64,000 bases of DNA from Bacteroidetes bacterium SCGC AAA795-G10 (GCA_003130815.1 QFDA01000001.1:386131-450130); one strand, 5' to 3'; counted from the first letter of the stretch, positions 36,956 through 45,050 are shown. Numbers and translations are program-made. Notes: generated from the letters alone by a model not told the origin.

Positions 36956-37351
36956 TTAGGGTTTGAAGTTTTGTGCTATTGAATTTGAAATCTCTCGCAT
37001 TTCACTATCACTAATATTTACTTTCTTTTGGAAACGTACGTCATCCATTGTATTAACGGGGATCAAATGAATATGTGCATGTGGAACTTCTAGACCAACA
37101 ACTGACAAAGCTATTCGCTTACATGGAATAACCTGTCTCATGGCTAAAGCCACTTTTCTTGAAAAAGAAAATAATCTGTTATACTCTTCATTTGGCAAAT
37201 CAAAGAGTTTATCTATTGGAAGTCTAGGAATACACAAAACATGTCCTTTTGAATTTGGATTAATATCGAGAAAAGCATAACAGTGACTGTCTTCTGCAAC
37301 TTTGTAACTAGGTATTTCTCCTGATATTATTTTACTAAATATTGAATCCAT
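36956..37351 (-). CDS. HIT family hydrolase
   Basis: This histidine-triad protein has HAHIHLIP at residues 91-98 and the N-terminal IFSKIISGEIPSYKVAED. It is a small HINT-like nucleotide phosphoramidase or hydrolase (131 aa). It starts 2 bp after the greA stop, so it shares the greA transcript, a conserved greA-HIT pair in Bacteroidota. It ends 5 bp from the convergent histidine kinase gene. Confidence 0.93.
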   Translation of the reverse strand: MDSIFSKIISGEIPSYKVAEDSHCYAFLDINPNSKGHVLCIPRLPIDKLFDLPNEEYNRLFSFSRKVALAMRQVIPCKRIALSVVGLEVPHAHIHLIPVNTMDDVRFQKKVNISDSEMREISNSIAQNFKP

Positions 37352-37353
37352 AC

Positions 37354-37830
37354 TTAGTTTCGAGCTATTGAGACGATTTCAAGTTCGATACTTCCGTTCG
37401 GAACAGTAATATTAACAACATCACCAACCTTCTTCCCTAATAAGCCTTTACCTATAGGTGAATCAACTGAAATTTTACCTGACTTTAAATCTGCTTCACT
37501 TTGTGCTACAAGGGTATATTTCATTTGTGCATCATTGGCTTTATTTATTACCTCAACAGTTGAAAGAACAAGTACTTTTGAGGCATCTAATTCAGACTCA
37601 TTTATAATTCTTGCATTTGCTAAAGTGTTTTCAAGTTTGGCAATTTGCATTTCTAACATACCTTGGGCTTCTTTAGCAGCGTCATATTCGGCGTTTTCAC
37701 TTAAATCCCCTTTGTCTCTTGCTTCAGCTATAGCCTGAGAAGCTTTAGGACGCTCAATATCCCTAAGTTTATCTAACTCTGCACGCAGTTTTTTTAAGCC
37801 TTTTTCTGTGTAGTAAGATACTTTACTCAT
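37354..37830 (-). CDS. greA: Transcription elongation factor GreA
   Basis: GreA inserts its coiled coil into the RNA polymerase secondary channel to rescue backtracked complexes. The N-terminal coiled coil has the acidic tip RDKGDLSENAEYDAAKE (about residues 40-56). The C-terminal FKBP-like domain has SPIGKGLLGKKVGDVVNI. Length is 158 aa. A 10-bp hairpin with a T-run lies in its short leader. Confidence 0.96.
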   Translation of the reverse strand: MSKVSYYTEKGLKKLRAELDKLRDIERPKASQAIAEARDKGDLSENAEYDAAKEAQGMLEMQIAKLENTLANARIINESELDASKVLVLSTVEVINKANDAQMKYTLVAQSEADLKSGKISVDSPIGKGLLGKKVGDVVNITVPNGSIELEIVSIARN

Positions 37831-37849
37831 GATTCATTCGTTATAAAAC

Positions 37850-37874
37850 AAAAATCCATCTTTAATGGATTTTT
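37850..37874. terminator. Perfect hairpin upstream of greA
   Basis: AAAAATCCAT-CTTTA-ATGGATTTTT is a 10-bp stem with a 5-nt loop and A/T runs on both sides, so it looks like an intrinsic terminator in both directions. It lies 20 bp before the greA start, just after the predicted promoter (37878-37885). It might attenuate greA, or insulate it from the plus-strand lipoprotein gene. Confidence 0.5.
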
Positions 37875-37877
37875 AAT

Positions 37878-37885
37878 CAAATATA
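37878..37885 (-). promoter_or_regulatory. Promoter -7 box of greA
   Basis: Read on the minus strand this is TATATTTG, an exact TAnnTTTG box, about 48 bp before the greA start. The upstream -33 box is not clear. Confidence 0.55.
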
Positions 37886-37890
37886 CACAA

Positions 37891-38346
37891 TTGAAACAAG
37901 TGACTAAAAAATTTGATTTTGTCCAAAATGTAATTCTATTTCTCTTCTTAATATTGGGCTGTAGTAAAGATCCCATTCAAAGAAATCCGTATTTAGCAGA
38001 TATTCGGTTCCAAAGAGATTTAAATCTATCTCTACCTCTGTATAATCAGCTAAATTTTGTTGGCGGAAGCATTTTTATCCCAGATATAGGGATTAAAGGG
38101 GTTATAGTTTTTAATCTAAGTGGAAGCACTTTTTTAGCTTGGGAAGCAACTTGTCCAAATCATCTGCCAGATTCCTGTTCTAAATTATCTATTTCTGGAG
38201 TTTTAGCAGAATGTAGTTGTGAGAATTTTCAATACAGCCTTGCAACCGGTCAACTTTTAAATCCTAGTGAAAAACTGAATCCACCCAGAGATTTATTATT
38301 TTATCAAATTCAAAATTTTAATGGTATTTTAAGAATATCAAACTAA
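37891..38346 (+). CDS. Rieske-like lipoprotein with altered ligand motifs
   Basis: A lipobox ends at Cys24 (LILGC). The C-terminal two-thirds look like a Rieske-type domain: a beta-rich core, then CPNH (Cys88, His91), Cys96, and ECSCENF (Cys108, Cys110). The canonical second CxxH is missing, so a normal 2Fe-2S site is unlikely without other ligands. The only starts are TTG 37891 or GTG 37900; no ATG precedes the signal peptide. It is followed 12 bp later by an outer-membrane protein gene. Function is unknown. Confidence 0.7.
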   Translation: MKQVTKKFDFVQNVILFLFLILGCSKDPIQRNPYLADIRFQRDLNLSLPLYNQLNFVGGSIFIPDIGIKGVIVFNLSGSTFLAWEATCPNHLPDSCSKLSISGVLAECSCENFQYSLATGQLLNPSEKLNPPRDLLFYQIQNFNGILRISN

Positions 38347-38357
38347 ATCATTTATAG

Positions 38358-39131
38358 ATGTTTTTTAGTAAAAATTCAATATCAATAACCCTAACTATTT
38401 TTCTTTTTTTCATTTTTATATCTTGGAATTGTTTTGGCCAAATGCTTGAATTAGATTATTCAAAACAAAAACGAGAAGAAAGTATTTTTAACGTCCATTT
38501 AATTAGAACTGGGATACTGGGAATAAGTAGTTTAAAACATTTGGATTTTACAGTAGAGGTTTTAAAACTTCGCTTTGATGCAAAAAAAGGTAGCCATATT
38601 GACTTCACCTTGTATGGAACTCAAACCATATGGAATGGAAATCGTAAAAATTTGCTTAATACTTTTGATTTTTTAATGAATCCCATTGGCGGAGACATTA
38701 ATTCAAACCTTTTCTTTACTTATCCTCTTTCAAATAAGGATCTTAAAAACTCTAAAATTGGTTTAAGTATCGGTAAAAAATGGATTCAAGGACAACCGCT
38801 ACCGAACTTCCAGAATAATTCATTTTTTGATAATTATGGGCGTTTTGGATTTATATATCAAAGTACAATAGCCGAAAATCCTATTAATAATAGTGGTCTA
38901 TATTTTTGGACGTTCCCATCTCTAATAATGCATCAAGGAACAGCAGAAAGTAGACGTCAATTTCTTAACAATAATCTAGATACATTCGCATATGGATATG
39001 CGATTGAACTGGGATTAGAATATAATACTCAATTAAAAGTTACACTACTAGGTCAGCAAATTCTCAATGCTGAACCTAGAGGGGGTTTTGATCAGTTTGT
39101 TGCTCGTTTAATCTTAGGTTATCGTTTTTAA
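38358..39131 (+). CDS. Predicted outer-membrane beta-barrel protein
   Basis: A signal peptide (about residues 10-28, ending ISWNCFGQ) is followed by about 225 residues with alternating hydrophobic strands. The C-terminus is aromatic (FVARLILGYRF), typical of outer-membrane barrels inserted by BamA. I do not recognise a named family. It forms a pair with the preceding Rieske-like lipoprotein and overlaps the convergent TonB receptor gene by 4 bp. Its cargo, if any, is unknown. Confidence 0.7.
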   Translation: MFFSKNSISITLTIFLFFIFISWNCFGQMLELDYSKQKREESIFNVHLIRTGILGISSLKHLDFTVEVLKLRFDAKKGSHIDFTLYGTQTIWNGNRKNLLNTFDFLMNPIGGDINSNLFFTYPLSNKDLKNSKIGLSIGKKWIQGQPLPNFQNNSFFDNYGRFGFIYQSTIAENPINNSGLYFWTFPSLIMHQGTAESRRQFLNNNLDTFAYGYAIELGLEYNTQLKVTLLGQQILNAEPRGGFDQFVARLILGYRF

Positions 39132-41353
39132 AACTTGATCATAAGTCCCGTGAGGAAGTTTATTCCTGCTTGGGGATAAAATCCTGCACCTTCAATAGTT
39201 GTAATTTTACCTGGTACTGACCATGTATCATTATATGTGTAGAAATATCCATTTGACTCGTACTGCTTATTTAAGAGGTTATTTATAAGAAATGAGCACT
39301 GAATTTCTTTTAGCAACTTATTTGGCCTCCACACATATGAAATATTTAGATCATTTATAAAATAAGAGGGAAGAATCGAGTATTCAGAATCTATATTCCC
39401 CATATATTGCTTTCCAACAAATTTTGACAATAATGTAATTTGAAAATTTGTTGAAGCTGCATAAGTTAATGAGCTTCCTGAGATAAAGTTTGGTGAATAA
39501 GCTAACTGCGTTTTACCTAAATCAACCAACTCTCCATCCCTTTCAAAAATAAAATCTAAATTTTGATTACTACTTAAAGCTAAGTTTGGTTGCCACACCC
39601 AATTCGGAAGAAGCTTCATTTTTATCTCTAATTCTAACCCAACACGTCTGCTTTTACCCACATTTTGTCGAATTGGAGCACCTACTTCATCAATTGCACC
39701 CGTCAAAACTAATTGATCTTTATATTCCATCCAGTATAAGTTAGCCTGTGCTTGCATCTTTGTAGTTTTTATTCTCCATCCCAACTCAAAGTCGTCTAAC
39801 TTTTCAGGTTTAGGGTTTCCATTTTCATAATCAGTTCTGTTTGGCTCCCGATGAGCTTTTGCATAAGATGCATAAAGCTTTTGCTTATTAGATATTGTAT
39901 ATGTTAGACCTGCTTTTGGGTTAAAAAATAAAAAATTGTCATTTACTGAAAAAAAACTAGGACCTGCAATTTCACCTGACACTTCATAGTTAATAGAGCG
40001 AAGTTGAAAATCAATAAATCCAGATAAAGACCCAATTACAACTTGATTTACTTTTGCAAATAAACTCCCTTCCGTTTTAATTCCTTGATTTTCATAAAAT
40101 CGATGGTTGGGAAGCGCTTCTCCCAAGCTTTGCCCCCATATAAGATTTCCAAAATGGTCACCAACATACCTGCTAGCTAAACTGCCAAAGTTAAACTCAG
40201 AATTTTCCTTTTTACAATTTAATGCGAAAGTCAAAACATAATAATCATTATCTAACCATTTCTGGCTTATATTTTCTGATGAGCTGATAATCTTTTCTCC
40301 AACTTGAAAAGGTGAAAGTTGAAGATAATTGAAACTAGTATCATCGCCAAAACTTATGTTTTCGTTGTACCAAAGATCATTATACTCTTCATAAAATCCA
40401 CTTCCATGTGTATAATTTAACCCTAAAGCAAAGTCCCAATACTGATTTAAACTCTGGTTCCAATGGAACTGGTAATGTTCCTGAGAGTAGTTGTCTACTT
40501 GATTATCATAAAATGAAAAACGATTACCATTTTCATCATAAATTTCCCCTGCAGGATTATAGGTTCTGTTTGATTCTAATGTAGAGGGGTCAACTCCATA
40601 CCAAGACTGGTAGGTTATCTCTTTACCTCCAAAGAATAGTGCTTTTAAATGTGTGTTTTCGTCTCTAAATACCCCCTGGAAAAAATATGCGTCTAAATCT
40701 GAAGAAGCTCTATCAATATATCCATCAGAATTAATCTGAGATAATCTTCCTGAAAAAGTAAAACTATTATTAAGCTCCCCAGAAGAAAATTGCAATGTAT
40801 TTTTTAAAGTATTAAAACTTCCAATACTAGAAGCAAGTGACGCAAAAGCTTCTTTTTTTACAGAATCTGTTTGCAAATTTAAACTCGCTCCAAATGCAGA
40901 AGATCCATTTGTTGAAGTCCCCACTCCTCTTTGCAATTGAATTGATTCTACTGAAGAAGCAAAATCTGGCAAATTTACCCAGAAAGTTCCTTGGGATTCT
41001 GAATCATTATATGGTATACCATTAATTGTAACATTGACTCTTGTCGCATCACTCCCTCGCACACGAATGCCAGTATATCCTATTCCTGCTCCCGCATCAC
41101 TGGTTGTAACAACTCCAGGTAAATAGTTTAGTAATATTGGAATGTCTTGTCCTAAATTTCTAGGCGCTAAGTCTTGCCTACTTACATTAGTAAAAGTGAC
41201 TGGAATGTCATCTTTTGCTCGAATTCCTGTTAGTAAAACCTCTTCCAAACTAATTGTTTTAAGAGAATCTTTAATTGTCTCTGAGCTTGGTTGTTGAGCT
41301 AAAAGAACAGTTGCATTAAAAACTAAAAAAAAACTTAATCGTATAGTTTTCAT
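39128..41353 (-). CDS. TonB-dependent outer membrane receptor, probably for thiamine
   Basis: This 741-residue receptor has a signal peptide (about residues 1-19), a TonB-box-like region (SLEEVLLTGIRA near residue 33), a plug domain with GIRVRGSDATRVNVTINGIPYNDSE, and a C-terminal barrel ending in an aromatic residue (GLMIKF). A TPP riboswitch lies in its leader, which in Bacteroidota marks thiamine (pyrophosphate) receptors. The upstream genes encode a thiamine-binding protein and a PnuC-type carrier. Thiamine specificity is inferred from this regulation and context. Confidence 0.88.
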   Translation of the reverse strand: MKTIRLSFFLVFNATVLLAQQPSSETIKDSLKTISLEEVLLTGIRAKDDIPVTFTNVSRQDLAPRNLGQDIPILLNYLPGVVTTSDAGAGIGYTGIRVRGSDATRVNVTINGIPYNDSESQGTFWVNLPDFASSVESIQLQRGVGTSTNGSSAFGASLNLQTDSVKKEAFASLASSIGSFNTLKNTLQFSSGELNNSFTFSGRLSQINSDGYIDRASSDLDAYFFQGVFRDENTHLKALFFGGKEITYQSWYGVDPSTLESNRTYNPAGEIYDENGNRFSFYDNQVDNYSQEHYQFHWNQSLNQYWDFALGLNYTHGSGFYEEYNDLWYNENISFGDDTSFNYLQLSPFQVGEKIISSSENISQKWLDNDYYVLTFALNCKKENSEFNFGSLASRYVGDHFGNLIWGQSLGEALPNHRFYENQGIKTEGSLFAKVNQVVIGSLSGFIDFQLRSINYEVSGEIAGPSFFSVNDNFLFFNPKAGLTYTISNKQKLYASYAKAHREPNRTDYENGNPKPEKLDDFELGWRIKTTKMQAQANLYWMEYKDQLVLTGAIDEVGAPIRQNVGKSRRVGLELEIKMKLLPNWVWQPNLALSSNQNLDFIFERDGELVDLGKTQLAYSPNFISGSSLTYAASTNFQITLLSKFVGKQYMGNIDSEYSILPSYFINDLNISYVWRPNKLLKEIQCSFLINNLLNKQYESNGYFYTYNDTWSVPGKITTIEGAGFYPQAGINFLTGLMIKF

Positions 41354-41373
41354 TTGAATAAATTAATTCAAAT
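41352..41373 (-). promoter_or_regulatory. Start-codon hairpin of the TonB receptor leader
   Basis: ATTTGAAT and ATTCAAAT (8-bp arms) with a 6-nt loop form a hairpin whose 3' arm on the mRNA includes the first two bases of the ATG. It could close the start region when TPP is bound. This is the likely expression platform, with control at translation. Confidence 0.5.
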
Positions 41374-41415
41374 AAAAGGGGCGATTATTTGGTGTTAAAA
41401 TTACGTTTTTATTAT

Positions 41416-41485
41416 TCCCTTGGCAGCATTACCCGCCCAGGTTCAATGGGTATGATCTCAGCCATTAACGGCACCCCTTTGAGAT
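41416..41485 (-). ncRNA. TPP (THI-box) riboswitch
   Basis: Read on the minus strand, the aptamer shows all conserved blocks in order: GGGGTGCC (41478-41471), GGCTGAGA (41464-41457), ACCCATTGAACCTG (41452-41439) and GGGTAATGCTGCCAAGGGA (41435-41417). Together they match the thiamine pyrophosphate-sensing domain. It lies 60 bp before the TonB receptor start and 25 bp after the DUF4301 stop. It should turn down the receptor when TPP is high. Confidence 0.95.
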
Positions 41486-41510
41486 TGTCTATAAAATTAA
41501 TTAAAAATTT

Positions 41511-43016
41511 CTATCTAATTAAATCTATTACCGATTTGACTGGATTAAATGTTTCGGAAGGAAGTTGAATAAAAATTGTATTCCACTCTGCCATTCCCCC
41601 GTTCCATAAACCGGGCCATTCAAGAATTTTGATTGGTTTATTTTTAAATATTTTTTTGCTTATCATGGCCCTTTTTTCATCTCTAAAATCCAAAAGAGAA
41701 TATTTATCTCCTTTGTGATCAGTTATTCCACAAACCATAATTACCGGGTTAAAGTGAGTGCTAGAGCGAATTGCATTTTTGTGTTCTTCAATACTATGAT
41801 CAAATTCAACTCCTTCAATTATTTGAAGGCTTTGACCTCTTAAATCATTTTTCCAGAAGGGCCCACCACCAGTAGCACCTTTATTTGGTATCATACCACA
41901 AATACGAATAGGGCGATGTAAATAGTCGTAAAGCACTTCATACAGTGGCTTGCTTTCTACCTTATAATTATATTCTGGGTCAAAATTTTCCTTAATAAAT
42001 TTGATTATTGGTCCTAGATCCAGACCTTCTTTTAATTGTTCTAAATTATTTAGATGCTCAAAAAGATCTTTTTGAATCATCAGGAGTTTTCCCGCTAAAA
42101 TTCTCATCCATTCTTCTCCAATTTCATTTGATTTGCCAAAGAGAATATTATCTATATTTTTTATCCAAATACAATCTGCATCTAATAGATTTATATTTTC
42201 TAGCAAAGAGCCGTGTCCTCCTTTTCTAAATTCAATATTGCCTTGCTCATTGCGTACTAAAAAATTCTTTCGATCTATAAATGGTGTATCTGTAAGACGG
42301 TTCTGGTGGGAGTATTGAACATCAAAAGAAACCTGATGCGTACTATTTAATTTTTTCTTAAAAGAATCTAAAGATTTGTCAAATAGTTCCCTATGATTTT
42401 TATCAATTGTTAAATGAAGAGGAATTAAATTTTTCTGATCACTTAGGTTTATCGCCTCAAGTAATTGGGCTTCAAATGGTGACCATTCTTGAGCATTATT
42501 ATCAATAAAAAAGGGAATTAAGGCCTTTGGGAAGGTTTCATATTTAGATAAAATCTCATTAATAAATTTTTTTAAAAATAAGTTTGAATACATCATTTCT
42601 TCATCAATTTGTCCTGAGAGTGATGAGAAAATAGATTCAAAAAATGGTAGCTTTTTAAATTGTTTTTTAAGCTTTTGAATAACTAAGCCTTCTTCCGATT
42701 CAAAATATTTTAATAAGTCAAAATTCGGTTGCTCACTTGCCTCAATATAATTTTGGAGTGATGAAAACATTCGACTTGCTACACCAGAGGCAGGTACAAA
42801 TTTAATCCATCTTTTTTTTTCTGAATTAGTGTTAAAATATTGTAAGGCGTTATTTTTTTCTTTAGTATCCATTTCTAATATTCCATCCCCAATTATTGCG
42901 GGACGGATACCAGAAATTTTTATTTTTTCCCCCACCAAATGCTCATATTGCCTTTTTATGAGCTCTAACGATCTGCCATCTGCTTTTATGCTATCAAAAT
43001 CTTTTTCTGTAATCAT
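41511..43016 (-). CDS. DUF4301 protein in thiamine operon
   Basis: This 501-residue cytoplasmic protein matches DUF4301, a Bacteroidota family of unknown function. Visible landmarks are IRPAIIGDGILEMD near residue 40, KKRWIKFVPASGVASRMF (about residues 68-85), and C-terminal GMIPNKGATGGGPFWKNDLRGQSLQIIEGVEFDH. The glycine-rich GATGGGPFW loop and GDGI segment are reminiscent of nucleotide- or sugar-phosphate-binding proteins, but I cannot assign an activity. It overlaps the NadR-like kinase gene by 4 bp (ATGA), and the riboswitch-controlled TonB receptor follows. Confidence 0.82.
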   Translation of the reverse strand: MITEKDFDSIKADGRSLELIKRQYEHLVGEKIKISGIRPAIIGDGILEMDTKEKNNALQYFNTNSEKKRWIKFVPASGVASRMFSSLQNYIEASEQPNFDLLKYFESEEGLVIQKLKKQFKKLPFFESIFSSLSGQIDEEMMYSNLFLKKFINEILSKYETFPKALIPFFIDNNAQEWSPFEAQLLEAINLSDQKNLIPLHLTIDKNHRELFDKSLDSFKKKLNSTHQVSFDVQYSHQNRLTDTPFIDRKNFLVRNEQGNIEFRKGGHGSLLENINLLDADCIWIKNIDNILFGKSNEIGEEWMRILAGKLLMIQKDLFEHLNNLEQLKEGLDLGPIIKFIKENFDPEYNYKVESKPLYEVLYDYLHRPIRICGMIPNKGATGGGPFWKNDLRGQSLQIIEGVEFDHSIEEHKNAIRSSTHFNPVIMVCGITDHKGDKYSLLDFRDEKRAMISKKIFKNKPIKILEWPGLWNGGMAEWNTIFIQLPSETFNPVKSVIDLIR

Positions 43017-43579
43017 TTATTCGATCTTAGTTCATTCAAAACTTTTTTTGCCTTGTTTATTCTTTCTCTAAGCGTCCCTTTTAATACAGTATAGGGTAAT
43101 CTTTTAATTTCTAGTAATTTTTTGAAATACTCAAACATTTCTTCTCTGTTGTTTGGTCTGTCTCTTAAATCATCTTCTTGCCAGGGGATATCAATTGCAG
43201 TTAAAAAATAATAATCATATTGAAAAATCTTAGTATATTTTTCAATTTCAGGTGGGCAATACCCATCAAAATGTGTTTCTGCCCAAATTTTTGTAACTAA
43301 AATATTTGTATCACAGAAAACAAATTTCTTAGCACTTCTTAATGCCTCATTCTCCAACTTAATCTGACCTCTTACTATTAGAGATAAATCATTTAGATTG
43401 CAAACCTCTTTTTTTTTATCCCATTTTTCTTGAAGATAATTCCTTGCATATTCTGATACCCAAGAAGTATTGTATATAGCTGCTAGAGTTTTTGCTAAAG
43501 TAGTTTTACCAGAAGACTCAGGGCCATAAAGAACAATTTTTAAACAATCTGTTTTTTTTTGTAATATATCTTTAACCAT
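43013..43579 (-). CDS. NadR-like vitamin kinase (P-loop NTPase)
   Basis: This 188-residue protein has a Walker A motif GPESSGKTT near residue 19 and resembles the ribosylnicotinamide kinase domain of NadR, without its adenylyltransferase domain. SEYARNYLQEKW (about residues 38-49) and FCDTNILVTKIW (about 87-98) fit that family. It overlaps both neighbours, the PnuC-like carrier by 40 bp and DUF4301 by 4 bp. In PnuC systems such a kinase traps the imported vitamin. Here the substrate is likely thiamine (to TMP) because of the riboswitch and thiamine-binding neighbour. Nicotinamide riboside remains possible. Confidence 0.8.
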   Translation of the reverse strand: MVKDILQKKTDCLKIVLYGPESSGKTTLAKTLAAIYNTSWVSEYARNYLQEKWDKKKEVCNLNDLSLIVRGQIKLENEALRSAKKFVFCDTNILVTKIWAETHFDGYCPPEIEKYTKIFQYDYYFLTAIDIPWQEDDLRDRPNNREEMFEYFKKLLEIKRLPYTVLKGTLRERINKAKKVLNELRSNK

Positions 43580-44172
43580 TGGATGTATCCAAATATAGCA
43601 ATTAGCGTGAAAACAAAGTATTGAATACTTGTAATTGCTAAGCCTTTATATAAATATAATGGTATAGAAATAAGATCACCAATTATCCATAAAACCCAAT
43701 GCTCCAATTTTCTTTTTGCCATAAACCACATTGCAACAAAAAAGACTGCCGTCGTAAAGGTGTCAATGGGAGCAGTCCATTCAGTCCACTTGCCAAATAA
43801 ATAGTAAATAAGAGAAATAAAAATTATTGAACATGTAAAAAGTAATATTCCTAATTTAATTTCCGTTCTGTTAATTTTTAAAATAGGATTTAAAATTTGT
43901 CCATCTTTTTTTTTACTCCAAAAATACCATCCATAAATACTCACAATGAAAAAATAAGCATTAATAAGCATGTCTCCTAAAAGCCCTGCTTTAAATAATA
44001 AATAAACAAAAATTGAAGTAGAAAGCATTCCTGTCGGATACACAAGAACCTTATCTTTTTTTGCAAACCAAACACTGGTTAAACCCAAAATCACAGCAAA
44101 GATTTCTAAAATAACATCCAAGATGTCCAAATCTTGATTAGGGCGAATTAAATATTCAAAAATCTGGTTCAT
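43540..44172 (-). CDS. pnuT: PnuC family vitamin transporter, probably PnuT (thiamine)
   Basis: This polytopic inner-membrane protein has about seven hydrophobic segments. PnuC-family features are LEIFAVILGLTSVWFAKKDKVLVYPTGMLST near the N-terminus, and WIIGDLISIPLYLYKG with a WMAKRKLEHW segment near the C-terminus. PnuC proteins carry vitamins by facilitated diffusion, coupled to phosphorylation. ATG 44172 is chosen over 44187 to give a 17-bp rather than 32-bp overlap with the thiamine-binding gene. Context (TPP riboswitch, thiamine-binding protein) points to thiamine; the symbol pnuT is inference. Confidence 0.82.
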   Translation of the reverse strand: MNQIFEYLIRPNQDLDILDVILEIFAVILGLTSVWFAKKDKVLVYPTGMLSTSIFVYLLFKAGLLGDMLINAYFFIVSIYGWYFWSKKKDGQILNPILKINRTEIKLGILLFTCSIIFISLIYYLFGKWTEWTAPIDTFTTAVFFVAMWFMAKRKLEHWVLWIIGDLISIPLYLYKGLAITSIQYFVFTLIAIFGYIQWLKIYYKKKQIV

Positions 44173-44419
44173 AATGGCTCCGATCACCTTTCATCATTTT
44201 AATGTGTAACATTACAGCATCTTCATCCTCAAATGTTTTACGAATCATAGGTATAATCATATTCATAACCTCATCATATTCACCATAGATCTGAGTGCTT
44301 AATGGAGTCTCATTAATTATGACTTTAAGCTTTCTAAGTTTTTTTATAAAGCTTTTGATTGTAGGAACGTAATTATCTTTTAGTGGAGCTAAAGTTAATT
44401 CAACTGAAATTTTCATCAA
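44156..44419 (-). CDS. Small thiamine-binding protein (MTH1187/YkoF-like)
   Basis: This 87-residue protein has one ferredoxin-like domain of the thiamine-binding MTH1187/YkoF type: an N-terminal strand ISVELTLAPL, KLKVIINETPLSTQIYGEYDEVM, and MLHIKMMKGD. Members bind hydroxymethylpyrimidine or thiamine. There is no signal peptide, so it works in the cytoplasm. It starts right after the phosphopantetheinyl transferase gene and overlaps the PnuC-like gene. This strengthens the thiamine assignment for the operon. Confidence 0.78.
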   Translation of the reverse strand: MMKISVELTLAPLKDNYVPTIKSFIKKLRKLKVIINETPLSTQIYGEYDEVMNMIIPMIRKTFEDEDAVMLHIKMMKGDRSHYEPDF

Positions 44420-44420
44420 T

Positions 44421-45050
44421 TTAAAATTTAGAAGTCGCTAAGCTCAAGCAAAACCTTTCGTAATATCTAAAATAAAGATTATAAATATAAGTTTTTCCTT
44501 TATCATAAACTGAACCAAATCCAATTGAACTAGACTTACTAGATTTTTGAATATGCAACTGGGACTTAAAATTTATACCAGGTGTACTGTAAATTTTGTA
44601 TAACGCTTCTTTAGCTGTCCATATCTTGGTCAAGTATTTTATATCAGTAAAATCTTGAGATGCTTCAGTCTCTTCAATATTTAAAAAACGTGGTCCTATT
44701 TTTTTAATTTTCTCTCGATAAAATTCTAAATCAATTCCAACTTTTTTGTCAGATACAGCAACCGCAGCGAAGTTTCTAGAATGAGTAATTGAGAGATATC
44801 TTCCATCAATTAAATAGGGTGCACCATTTTGATCGTATTTATTACTTCCAGGAGGAATATCAAGTTTTTTTAATAACTGCCTTGTCGCTAAGTACCCTTT
44901 TCTATGAACATGACTTTTAAGTTGATTTAATTTTTTTTTTTCAATATTTGAGATTGTTAATCCTTCTGAGAGTTCATCTTCCGACTCTTCTATTTCCCAA
45001 ATGGAAAATTGGGTTAAATTTTTAATTGATTCTTGAAAAAATTCAGGCAT
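44421..45050 (-). CDS. 4'-phosphopantetheinyl transferase
   Basis: This enzyme loads the phosphopantetheine arm onto acyl-carrier proteins. The Sfp-type magnesium and CoA motifs are GIDLEFYREK near residue 110 and WTAKEALYKIY near residue 148. The SITHSRNFAAVAVS segment precedes them. Length is 209 aa. It is the first gene of the minus-strand operon that continues with the thiamine genes, with a probable promoter in the ahcY intergenic region. A link to thiamine is not obvious; the two may just share transcription. Confidence 0.9.
   Translation of the reverse strand: MPEFFQESIKNLTQFSIWEIEESEDELSEGLTISNIEKKKLNQLKSHVHRKGYLATRQLLKKLDIPPGSNKYDQNGAPYLIDGRYLSITHSRNFAAVAVSDKKVGIDLEFYREKIKKIGPRFLNIEETEASQDFTDIKYLTKIWTAKEALYKIYSTPGINFKSQLHIQKSSKSSSIGFGSVYDKGKTYIYNLYFRYYERFCLSLATSKF

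Noticed and set aside
41430-41460. tRNA T-loop-like sequence (GGTTCAA)
   Set aside because: The surrounding blocks match the TPP aptamer on the minus strand, and no tRNA cloverleaf can be drawn.
43013-44172. Nicotinamide riboside uptake pair (PnuC plus NadR)
   Set aside because: Kept as an alternative only: the thiamine-binding protein and TPP riboswitch in the same operon favour thiamine, and the kinase lacks the NadR adenylyltransferase domain.
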